From IMG/VR virus record IMGVR_UViG_3300021062_000031, positions 1-41,944 of that record: a stretch of 41,944 nucleotides of DNA. One strand, 5' to 3'. The translations under genes and the position numbers were made by a program. Source of the stretch: a virus. The notes under the pieces are model-generated. The model saw only the letters and a program-made list of their open reading frames with translations. It was not told the origin of the DNA and did not search any database. Below are positions 7,330 through 13,527 of the stretch, in pieces (position 1 is the first letter of the stretch; each line of letters starts with the position of its first letter).

Positions 7330-7881
7330 TCACGCCAATACCAACTTGCATAGGGCCTCGTATTTCAACTGGTCTTCCTCGTCTAGCTCCACTTGGTTGA
7401 GCCGAGCGAACTCCCCGTAGTATTTCAATGCTGCCAAGTTGTACGCTAGTGCCGCTTGTTTTGGGCACTTGTGGAAACCGAGTGAGATTTGGCGGCGATC
7501 GACAACTATATAAGCTCTATATGCGCCGAGTTTTTTTGACCATGACACCCCTTTATAGCCAGAGGTGTTATTCCGTCTGCGCTGTTTCATGTTGCGGATG
7601 TTTTCGGTATTGGAGCAAATCCGAAGGTTTGCCTTCCGGTTATCCAGCTTATTCCCATTGATATGGTCTGTAATCATCCCCTCTTCGGAGAGGATAAATC
7701 GATGCAGGTGGACAAGTCTTTTCTTTGCTTTCCCGTCGGCATGAACGGTTATCCAGCGCCCTGCATAACCCCTTGAGGTGATAAACCACTTCCAATGCTT
7801 TACCCTGTCGTAATCCTCCGCATCAATGATTGCTACAGCCCCTTTGGTAAGCGGAAGAAAAACGATGTTATTATCGTCCAT
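7330..7881 (-). CDS. HNH homing endonuclease with AP2 domain, fused to a duplicated target-gene tail (copy A)
   Basis: A free-standing HNH endonuclease of about 183 residues. The start is the ATG behind AGGAG in hairpin II of its leader. The N-terminal domain (residues 1-50, FLPLTKGAVAIIDAEDYDRV...WKW) is the usual lead-in. The HNH site follows: LVHLHRFI, then DHINGNKLDNRKANLR. An AP2-type DNA-binding segment follows (SGYKGVSWSKKLGAYRA...AALAYNLAALKYYGEFARLNQV). Copy B ends exactly at LNQV, but this protein continues with ELDEEDQLKYEALCKLVLA. That tail is a near copy of the end of the upstream DUF1353 protein, so the native ORF appears fused to the displaced 3' end of its target. Confidence 0.9.
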   Translation of the reverse strand: MDDNNIVFLPLTKGAVAIIDAEDYDRVKHWKWFITSRGYAGRWITVHADGKAKKRLVHLHRFILSEEGMITDHINGNKLDNRKANLRICSNTENIRNMKQRRRNNTSGYKGVSWSKKLGAYRAYIVVDRRQISLGFHKCPKQAALAYNLAALKYYGEFARLNQVELDEEDQLKYEALCKLVLA

Positions 7882-7942
7882 GTCGATATCTCCTATACAG
7901 ATATTGGCCAGCCCTAGGATGTTAGCCGCATCGCTAGGGCAC
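7882..7942 (-). promoter_or_regulatory. Two-hairpin leader of HNH-AP2 gene, copy A
   Basis: On the minus strand, hairpin I (7912-7939) pairs CCCTAG with CTAGGG and, inside, GATG with CATC around a 7-nt loop. After a TGGCC-containing linker, hairpin II (7886-7904) pairs ATATCT with AGATAT around the loop GTATAGG. The Shine-Dalgarno AGGAG straddles the loop and 3' stem of hairpin II. Copies B and C have the same architecture with compensatory changes. Confidence 0.65.
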
Positions 7943-7948
7943 CTTTCT

Positions 7949-7977
7949 ATTCTACCTAAAGTACAAGCCTGCATAAA
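7949..7977 (-). promoter_or_regulatory. Candidate promoter of HNH copy A
   Basis: The -10 element TAGAAT lies just upstream of hairpin I, at the same distance as in copies B and C. A 17-bp spacer gives a weak -35 (TTTATG) inside the last codons of the DUF1353 gene, so the cassette's promoter overlaps the recoded tail of its target. Confidence 0.45.
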
Positions 7978-8459
7978 GCCTCGTATTTGAGCTGATCCTC
8001 TTCGTCAATCCCGTGCCAAGAGGGTAATCCGAAGATCTGAACGGCGGAAAACATAAGCTTCCGTTTAATAGGGCCTACTCCGGCTTCTCGCATCAGTCTC
8101 CCAAACATACGATTACACTCAGTGAAGGTCCATGACCTAGAAGCCTCTTGCCAGATCCCCCCCCTCTCCATCTGAAAAGACCCTGTAGGCAAAATGCTCC
8201 GACCAGTCCCTTTTCTATGCCAGAGAAATTGCCAATCGTGAATCAAGGCAGCGGTTCTGTGCTTACCATCCGGGAGAAATCCTAGGCTCCAAGCAATTTG
8301 CGGAGTGCTGGCAACGTCTGTTTTAAATCCAGCGGGGATCCTAATGCGAAAAGTGCGGCCGTCTTTTTCCCATTTGTACGTAAAGGTTTCAATCAGTTCA
8401 TACAGGGGTTTGCCGTTGGCGGTTTCGCCGATGAGGTCGAGTTTAGGAGTAAAGGGCAT
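7956..8459 (-). CDS. DUF1353 family phage protein (167 aa)
   Basis: The start is the ATG at 8459 behind GGGAG. The core pattern is DUF1353: an N-terminal beta region (KPLYELIETFTYKW), then RIPAGFKTDVASTPQIAWSL, then an Ala-Leu-Ile-His-Asp-Trp motif (TAALIHDWQFLW), and a C-terminal helix with FGRLMREAGV. Proteins of this family sit near phage lysis or tail genes; their biochemical role is not established. The last 16 residues duplicate the tail of the downstream endonuclease, so its natural end was probably displaced by the mobile cassette and replaced by a recoded version. Confidence 0.85.
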   Translation of the reverse strand: MPFTPKLDLIGETANGKPLYELIETFTYKWEKDGRTFRIRIPAGFKTDVASTPQIAWSLGFLPDGKHRTAALIHDWQFLWHRKGTGRSILPTGSFQMERGGIWQEASRSWTFTECNRMFGRLMREAGVGPIKRKLMFSAVQIFGLPSWHGIDEEDQLKYEALCRLVL

Positions 8460-8592
8460 CTCTTGTCTCCCTGATCGGGGTGTGAACAAAGACCGTGATA
8501 TCTTCTTCCGAAATGAAAGGCTCACATTCGCAGCAGCGGTCATCGATATGGCAATCCTCTTCGCCGATAGGGAAGATATGAGAGAAGATCAT
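8443..8592 (-). CDS. Tiny acidic Cys/His protein (49 aa)
   Basis: It starts at an ATGA overlap with the endolysin stop and overlaps the DUF1353 start by 17 bases, filling an otherwise empty gap. It contains DCHIDDRCCECE, a dense Cys/His cluster suited to metal binding, in an acidic background. No family known. Support is the coupling and the natural composition; no clear SD is seen. Confidence 0.6.
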   Translation of the reverse strand: MIFSHIFPIGEEDCHIDDRCCECEPFISEEDITVFVHTPIRETRDALYS

Positions 8593-8963
8593 GGCTTGAA
8601 CCGCCGCTTTGGTCCCGTATCCAGATGCGTCCAGCCGGAAGTTAACTCCAAACCACCTCTCCAGTCTTTCAACAGGCTTTGCGTTACCTTGGGAGATACG
8701 CCCTTCACCACAAAATCAGCCGCCTGCCCTCTCATATGGTAGGAATTGGGCGCTCCCCCGATCTTCCGGTTATGTTCTGGACATCGGTAGCCGCTGGTAA
8801 TGGTGATGGGTTTATTCCCATGAAGCTTGCGGACATCTTCCATGACCCGTGCAATGTCTTGGATGTTATGCAGAGCGGTGGGCGGGATCTCGCACTGGCC
8901 GCACTTGCACAGGAACTCTCTTAACTTGAAGTGTTCAGAGAGGTTCATATTGGGATCGATCAT
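8589..8963 (-). CDS. Peptidase M15 endolysin (peptidoglycan L,D/D,D-peptidase)
   Basis: A 124-residue M15A-type zinc peptidase that would cleave cell-wall peptides during lysis. Metal ligands and catalytic motifs are visible: SGYRCPEHNRKIGG, then SYHMRGQAADF with H76 and D83, then GWTHLDTG with H113. Length is that of a single catalytic domain with no binding domain. An N-terminal CKCGQC motif may hold an extra metal. It lacks a signal peptide, so a holin is needed; it overlaps the upstream exported protein by four bases. The late-operon position fits. Confidence 0.9.
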   Translation of the reverse strand: MIDPNMNLSEHFKLREFLCKCGQCEIPPTALHNIQDIARVMEDVRKLHGNKPITITSGYRCPEHNRKIGGAPNSYHMRGQAADFVVKGVSPKVTQSLLKDWRGGLELTSGWTHLDTGPKRRFKP

Positions 8964-9349
8964 TCAGGCTGTTCTGCTCTCCACGTTGCATCCAGCTCAG
9001 GCAGGATGTAGCTGTATTTCGTGAAATGCGTCCAGAGTTCGGCTTTCACGTCATCGCCGACTTTCGTAAAAACCTGCATCGGAATCGGCATGGCCACCCG
9101 GCCATCCACCGGGTGAATGGTGGGCTCGGCGTAGCGCTGGGTGCCGGATGCATTGGGATAGTGCATCTTGTAGTCGGCAAAGACCTTTTTCATCTTGGCG
9201 CTGCCCTTGCTCTGCACCGTTTCAAAGCTCTTGTTCAGCGCGTTAAAAGCCGCCAGGTTAGCCGCCGGGTTGCCGAGGTCCCAGACAAACCAGTCGGCAC
9301 GCGCTGGGCTGGCCAGCAGCAAGAGGGCAAACAGAATGAAGCGTTTCAT
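8960..9349 (-). CDS. Exported protein of the lysis region (129 aa)
   Basis: A clear Sec signal peptide opens the protein (MKRFILFALLLLASPARA, cleavage expected before DW). The mature part is a compact soluble domain with aromatic residues and no Cys, so not a classic spanin lipoprotein. It overlaps the endolysin start (ATGA-type) and the preceding gene by one base. A role in the periplasm during lysis or at the cell surface is plausible; no family recognised. Confidence 0.75.
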   Translation of the reverse strand: MKRFILFALLLLASPARADWFVWDLGNPAANLAAFNALNKSFETVQSKGSAKMKKVFADYKMHYPNASGTQRYAEPTIHPVDGRVAMPIPMQVFTKVGDDVKAELWTHFTKYSYILPELDATWRAEQPE

Positions 9350-10263
9350 CAGGCGGCAACCTCCCGGTATGCGGAACGCCGGCGGAATGGCAGAATGACG
9401 GCGGATGACAAGCCGTACTTGCTGCGCAGGTAGTTTTCCACGATTTGTCGGTTGCTGTCGCTCAGGGCGGTGTTGTAGACCAGGATTTCAAAAATCGTTC
9501 CGTTCCACTGGTTGGTCCCGGCAATCGTGCAACCGATCCGGATGGCCATCGAATCCGTGTCGGAGGTGCTGCCGGTGCTGGTGTAAGTGGTGTTGTTCAG
9601 CTCCAGCGCGCCATTGACCCAAGCTTTGGCCGTGGTGGCATTGTGATCCACCAGATACGTCAGATAAGTGTTCTGGTCGGTGGCGTAGTCGTTGTTTGTG
9701 CCGGTGTTGATGGATGTGTTCCCATCCGCATCCAGTCTTCGACCTTGAATCGCCATGCGGTTGGTGGCGGTGACATCGGCGGCGAAACGCGGGTTGGATC
9801 CGGAAGTGCCGGTGGATACCATCAGGGCTCGGCGAGTGGCGGCAGCGGCGGGCATCTTGGCCACGATGAACACGGTGTAGCTCGAAAGATTCCGAAGCAT
9901 CCCCAGACCTCCGGCGGAGATGGCTAGAAAATCATCCGTGTTATCGATTGTGGCACCGTTGAATCCGTTGAGGGTTACGGTGCCCCAGAGCGGTTGATTG
10001 GCTTTGGTTGCCTGGACGAAATCATAGCCGCTGCCGGTGCTGGCCTGGTTGGCCCAGGTGGAGACGGTGGTGGTGGACATGCTGGTATCGGTGGTGACGC
10101 CGGTATCCGGTTTCAGCCAGAGGCGCAATCCGGAAATAGTGTCTGGGTTTATTGCCAGACGGTACCCGCCGAGATTCCCCGAGAACCCCGAATAGAACCC
10201 AGCTAGGCAAATCTGGTTAAACAGCAGGGCGAATGAAAGGAGAAGGACAAGCCAGCGTTTCAT
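9349..10263 (-). CDS. Exported LamG/concanavalin-like protein (304 aa)
   Basis: It begins with a Sec signal peptide (MKRWLVLLLSFALLFNQICLA). From about residue 40 it has the LamG-like jelly-roll pattern common in phage receptor-binding and surface proteins: SGLRLWLKPDTG, VSTWANQAS, YTVFIVAKM, AKAWVNGALELNN, IRIGCT, WNGTIFEILVYNTAL, VENYLRSKYG. The C-terminus ends in a short Arg-rich tail. The fold suggests carbohydrate or surface binding. A cleavable signal on such a protein is odd for a virion component, since virions assemble in the cytoplasm. Confidence 0.75.
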   Translation of the reverse strand: MKRWLVLLLSFALLFNQICLAGFYSGFSGNLGGYRLAINPDTISGLRLWLKPDTGVTTDTSMSTTTVSTWANQASTGSGYDFVQATKANQPLWGTVTLNGFNGATIDNTDDFLAISAGGLGMLRNLSSYTVFIVAKMPAAAATRRALMVSTGTSGSNPRFAADVTATNRMAIQGRRLDADGNTSINTGTNNDYATDQNTYLTYLVDHNATTAKAWVNGALELNNTTYTSTGSTSDTDSMAIRIGCTIAGTNQWNGTIFEILVYNTALSDSNRQIVENYLRSKYGLSSAVILPFRRRSAYREVAA

Positions 10264-10264
10264 A

Positions 10265-10696
10265 TTAACGGCCTGTAAAGTTCAGGAAGGGGGCTTGCAA
10301 CACGTACAGCAGCATGGAGGTCACGGCTACCGACACTTGCATTTTTAGCGCTTCTCCGGGCTGGGTGCAGACAATCGGGGCACCAATCGGGGCACCAAAA
10401 ACCTGATTGGCGGCGAGTTCCAAGGTTAACAGCGAGGTGGTTCCGGATTTAAAAGTCACGTTTGTGGCCGAAGTTTCGGCCATGGCCATGCCTACCACGC
10501 AAGCCATCTTGTCGGATCCCGGTGTCACAATGGTCAGATCAGAGGCAGTGGTGTCAAAACTAACGACATACGGGGTAACGGGACCAGCTCCAGCGATTCG
10601 CATCCCATGCGCAGTCTGGGCAGTAGCGGCATTGGCGGCAAATGCAGCCGGGCAAGACAAAACAACCGCCAATAGGGCGGCAAGTAGTTTTTTCAT
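10265..10696 (-). CDS. Exported small beta-rich protein (143 aa)
   Basis: Signal peptide MKKLLAALLAVVLSCPAAFA, then a Thr/Val/Ala-rich beta-type domain (PVTPYVVSFDTTASDLTIVT). The style resembles the exported protein at 22382-22891, although there is no clear sequence identity. Starts and stops are tightly packed with neighbours. Function unknown. Confidence 0.7.
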   Translation of the reverse strand: MKKLLAALLAVVLSCPAAFAANAATAQTAHGMRIAGAGPVTPYVVSFDTTASDLTIVTPGSDKMACVVGMAMAETSATNVTFKSGTTSLLTLELAANQVFGAPIGAPIVCTQPGEALKMQVSVAVTSMLLYVLQAPFLNFTGR

Positions 10697-10706
10697 GGGG
10701 AGGCTC

Positions 10707-11030
10707 CTATTTCAAGATGGTATCTAACAGTCTGTTGATAACCGGCCCAAACCGGGCGATATCCACGCCAACGGCTTTCAGGATGTACACCACCACCCAA
10801 GCCTGCGCCGTTGCTAAAAAGATATTGGCCCGCTTGCTGTGGGCTTTCACCAGCACAGTCCGGACCAGTGCGAACAGGTTATGCATATCGGCCTTTTCTT
10901 CAGCAGTGACACCGCTGATTTTGTCCACGTCCACACTCAGGGCATTGTGTTTCTCTGCCAGTTCCAGAATGTGCGGGCGTTCATCTGGCGGAAATTTGGA
11001 GATATCGACGAATTGAGACGGCTTTTCCAC
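10707..11030 (-). CDS. Small protein with one membrane segment, holin candidate (107 aa)
   Basis: The N-terminal 65 residues are charged and soluble (DISKFPPDERPHILELAEKH). A single hydrophobic segment follows at about residues 68-90 (ANIFLATAQAWVVVYILKAV), then a short amphipathic tail. Position among lysis and tail genes makes a holin or holin-accessory role possible; one membrane segment and a long cytoplasmic N-terminus are compatible but not diagnostic. Confidence 0.65.
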   Translation of the reverse strand: MEKPSQFVDISKFPPDERPHILELAEKHNALSVDVDKISGVTAEEKADMHNLFALVRTVLVKAHSKRANIFLATAQAWVVVYILKAVGVDIARFGPVINRLLDTILK

Positions 11031-11044
11031 GCGTCACCGACTTT

Positions 11045-11437
11045 CTATGGTTGCTTCAACACTTCCAGCATTTCTTGCCGGTAGGGCTCAAGCTCCACTG
11101 GCAATGTGGGTTCTTTAATCGCTTCGGCGGCTGCATCCAGCATCCCAAGCTCCAACGCCCTTTCCACTACTCCCGACAACTTCAGCAGTTCTTTTTTCAG
11201 CTTTGGGGAAACCAACTGTTCAGTCAGTGCCCGCTTGAAGATGGCTGTGATCTGAACAAACTTGGGTGGCAAGGGAACAGGCCGTGCGGCGTCCTCTTCC
11301 CGCTGGTGGAGATCTTCGGGTGATTCGTCTACGTAGAGAGTAGGGACGCCCGGCGGTTGCGCAATGGCTTTCGCGGCTTCGGCTTGAGGGCAGAGTAAAA
11401 AGACCGCCAGCGCGATCAACAAGAAACTATGCAGCAT
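11045..11437 (-). CDS. Exported helical protein (130 aa)
   Basis: A Sec signal peptide (MLHSFLLIALAVFLLCPQAEA) precedes a Pro-rich segment and then charged helices (FKRALTEQLVSPKLKKELLK). It overlaps the tail fibre gene by 11 bases. It may act in the periplasm; no family recognised. A Cys in the signal region (LLCPQ) does not make a proper lipobox. Confidence 0.7.
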   Translation of the reverse strand: MLHSFLLIALAVFLLCPQAEAAKAIAQPPGVPTLYVDESPEDLHQREEDAARPVPLPPKFVQITAIFKRALTEQLVSPKLKKELLKLSGVVERALELGMLDAAAEAIKEPTLPVELEPYRQEMLEVLKQP

Positions 11438-12629
11438 GGGAGAATGCCTCCTTCAAATCGTTTTGATTCTTCCGGCGACGCCGCCACAGGAACACCCCGA
11501 TGGCAATCCAGACAACGGTCCCATCTGATTTCCTCACGCCGTACAGGTAAAAGTTTCCGGTGGAGATGTTGCCGCTCTCAGGCAGAAACCGAACACCGCT
11601 GATGGCGGTGGTGGCTTCGTACCGGGCGGAACCTCGAATATCAAACAGGAACGTGGACTGGTCATAGGAGATCTGCCATTGCAGTTGTTTCTTGTGGGTA
11701 GTGCCGGAGGGCTTGAAGACTTGCATAACCAGGCTGGCCCCGGAGGACGCGGCCGTCGTATCCATCCCATCCACGCCGGGAAGAGTCAAGGCAATCTGCG
11801 CCGCCCCCGCAGAACCGTGCGTTCCTTCCGCTGCCGAGGAAGCAAATTGCGCACCGTAGATGTAATCCGAAGCATCCGATTGCCAAGCGGCGAGCGTCGC
11901 ATCATACACACGGCAGTAAAGACCCTTGTCATCCGTCGTTAATCGGATGCTATCCGCCACAATGATGTAATAGTCATACGTGCTGTTGATGCTGGTGGTG
12001 AAATCCACGGATGTAGAGTTGCTGGCAGTAGCCGTGGCCAGGAGAACCATCGTTCCCGAACTGCCGTTAACCCAAGCACTCCCGTTATACGTCAGGGCTT
12101 GCCCGCTGGACGGAGAGGAAATGGTGACATCCGAGAGATCATCCAGAGTCGAGGCGGCGTCGCCTGTCATCAGGAAGTTTTTGGAAGATCCGTTGCGGTA
12201 GCCTTTGAACTGGTGGGCGGTGGAATCGTACCCGAAATCCCCGTTGGCTGCTGGCGTGTACCCGGCCGCACCCACCTTGATGTTATTGTCTTTGAGTAGA
12301 ACGCCGTCAATCGTCACCCCGGCGGCGGCGGTTCGTTCAGCGATGGAGTCCACTTTGATCGGGGTGGTGGCGCTGGAGAATGTCGCGATGCCGGAGAATG
12401 TCGTGGCCCCGCTGAATACATTATCCCCACTCAGAGTGTTTGCAACCCCTCTCCCCATTTTGTTATTCATCGTTGTGATGAGTTGGTTAAATTCTTGGTT
12501 GACTTGGGAACTCTGTATAGTGGTTCCTGCCGTAAAATTAAATAAACGACTAATGTCGTCTGCCGCTCCCCACGCCACGCTTAGCAGCAAGATTGCAGCA
12601 CAATACAACCCAATCAAGGGTTTGCGCAT
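11427..12629 (-). CDS. Tail fibre-like protein with signal peptide and C-terminal membrane/Arg segment (about 400 aa)
   Basis: Two ATGs are close (12635 and 12629); GGAGG is well spaced only for the second. The body is typical phage fibre: SGDNVFSGATTFSGIATFSS repeats, YDSTAHQFKGYRNGS, LDDLSDVTISSPSSGQALTY, then a C-terminal beta domain ending in YLYGVRKSDG, where fibres commonly stop. It also has a Sec signal at the N-terminus (RKPLIGLYCAAILLLSVAWG). At the C-terminus is an extra hydrophobic stretch plus Arg cluster (TVVWIAIGVFLWRRRRK). This is the layout of a secreted, membrane-anchored surface protein rather than a cytoplasmic virion part. Fibre assignment is by motif. Confidence 0.8.
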   Translation of the reverse strand: MRKPLIGLYCAAILLLSVAWGAADDISRLFNFTAGTTIQSSQVNQEFNQLITTMNNKMGRGVANTLSGDNVFSGATTFSGIATFSSATTPIKVDSIAERTAAAGVTIDGVLLKDNNIKVGAAGYTPAANGDFGYDSTAHQFKGYRNGSSKNFLMTGDAASTLDDLSDVTISSPSSGQALTYNGSAWVNGSSGTMVLLATATASNSTSVDFTTSINSTYDYYIIVADSIRLTTDDKGLYCRVYDATLAAWQSDASDYIYGAQFASSAAEGTHGSAGAAQIALTLPGVDGMDTTAASSGASLVMQVFKPSGTTHKKQLQWQISYDQSTFLFDIRGSARYEATTAISGVRFLPESGNISTGNFYLYGVRKSDGTVVWIAIGVFLWRRRRKNQNDLKEAFSHAA

Positions 12630-12650
12630 TTTCATGACCTCCGCTTTTAT

Positions 12651-13373
12651 TTAGACTTGGTTTAGTCTGGCGTTATCGCCATGCAGTTCAAGAGATTTGG
12701 CGTTGTATGCCCTTGCCGCCGCAGATTCGGTGTCGAAGTAGCCAATGAAATACGATTTCTTATCCTTGTAGGCGCGGGCTACCCACTTTCTAAAAGTCTT
12801 GTGATAGGACACCCCTCTGTGTTTTGAATACCGCTTTTGTGGTTTTGTAGCCAGCCACAGGGCCAGTTCGGATTCCTGCTCTGCTGAAAAGGTATTAAGG
12901 CGGGCATATTCGCCATGGTAAAGCAGGGCAGCTTTGTTATAAGCGTCTGCCGCCTCTAGAATGTGGTCAAAATACCCAAGGAACTTCTTTTTCCTGTTGG
13001 TTACTATTTCGGCACCCCAAAAGCCGTAAGCTTTAGACCAGTTTACCCCTTTAAAACCACTAGTGTTTCTGGGGAGTTTCCCTTTATTGCGAAGATTTTG
13101 GCCTCGTGTCACGGTTCTTAAGTTGAGTTTCCGGTTATCAAGGCCGTTGCCGTTGATGTGGTCGGTATCAAAACCGGCAGGTGTTTTATTAACTAATTGA
13201 TGCATTGCCACACGGGCAACGTACTTCCCTTTTTCCCTGATGTTCCGATAAGCATAGCCATGGTGGTCGTAAGACCACTTCCACTGCATCAGGAAATCGT
13301 AATCCTCGGCGTCCACAATCGCCTGATGTCCCCGGATCCCCACCGGAATTAGTCGCGTGTTATCATCGGTCAT
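12651..13373 (-). CDS. HNH homing endonuclease with two AP2 domains (copy B)
   Basis: The start is the ATG behind AAGGAG in hairpin II of its leader; about 240 residues. N-terminal lead-in LIPVGIRGHQAIVDAEDYDF, then the HNH site (VAMHQLVNK, TDHINGNGLDNRKLNLR), a first AP2-type segment (SGFKGVNWSKAYGFWGAEIV...YHGEYARLN) and a second one (KHRGVSYHKTFRKWVARAYK...LHGDNARLNQV). AP2 segments bind DNA; HNH domains nick or cut it. It is an intergenic free-standing mobile gene between an internal virion protein and the tail fibre. Its own promoter and leader match those of the two other copies. Confidence 0.9.
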   Translation of the reverse strand: MTDDNTRLIPVGIRGHQAIVDAEDYDFLMQWKWSYDHHGYAYRNIREKGKYVARVAMHQLVNKTPAGFDTDHINGNGLDNRKLNLRTVTRGQNLRNKGKLPRNTSGFKGVNWSKAYGFWGAEIVTNRKKKFLGYFDHILEAADAYNKAALLYHGEYARLNTFSAEQESELALWLATKPQKRYSKHRGVSYHKTFRKWVARAYKDKKSYFIGYFDTESAAARAYNAKSLELHGDNARLNQV

Positions 13374-13431
13374 GTCGGTTCTCCTTTTCAGAATCGGCCA
13401 CGCTCCCGGCAGTTCGTACCTGCGCGGGGGC
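13374..13431 (-). promoter_or_regulatory. Two-hairpin leader of HNH-AP2 gene, copy B
   Basis: On the minus strand hairpin I (13405-13428) pairs CCCG-GCAG (one bulged C) with CTGC-CGGG around a 7-nt loop. Hairpin II (13376-13396) pairs CGATTCT with AGAACCG (one A-C mismatch) around GAAAAGG, with the SD (AGGAG) in loop and stem. The sequence between, AGCGTGGC, is shared with copy C. Confidence 0.65.
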
Positions 13432-13437
13432 ACCTTT

Positions 13438-13466
13438 ATTTTAGCCTGATGGGCTGCCTCACTCAA
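13438..13466 (-). promoter_or_regulatory. Promoter of HNH copy B
   Basis: TTGAGT and TAAAAT are separated by 17 bp, a good sigma70-type match. The predicted start falls at the 5' edge of hairpin I, so the leader would begin at the transcript end. Confidence 0.65.
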
Positions 13467-13472
13467 TGTGGG

Positions 13473-13497
13473 CTGACTGGTAAAATTTACCAGTCAG
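13473..13497. repeat. Perfect 25-bp palindrome near the 5' end of HNH cassette B
   Basis: CTGACTGGTAAA and TTTACCAGTCAG are perfect inverted arms around a single central base. It sits between the internal virion gene and the promoter of the endonuclease. There is no T tract in the direction of late transcription, so it is not a standard terminator. It could be a protein-binding site or a cassette boundary; copy C also has a palindrome at this position. Confidence 0.6.
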
Positions 13498-13527
13498 GTC
13501 TGGTGCGTGTTTTTTACGCATCATGGG

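Larger units (their letters stand above)
7330..8006 (-). repeat. Duplicated gene tail flanking endonuclease copy A (7330-7383 and 7956-8006)
   Basis: The last 16 codons before the stop of the DUF1353 gene (7956-8006) and codons at the 3' end of the endonuclease gene (7330-7383) encode DEEDQLKYEALC-K/R-LVL. Fifteen of 16 residues match. By hand count about 12 of 48 bases differ and all but one of the changed codons are synonymous. The endonuclease cassette lies between the copies. Confidence 0.8.
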
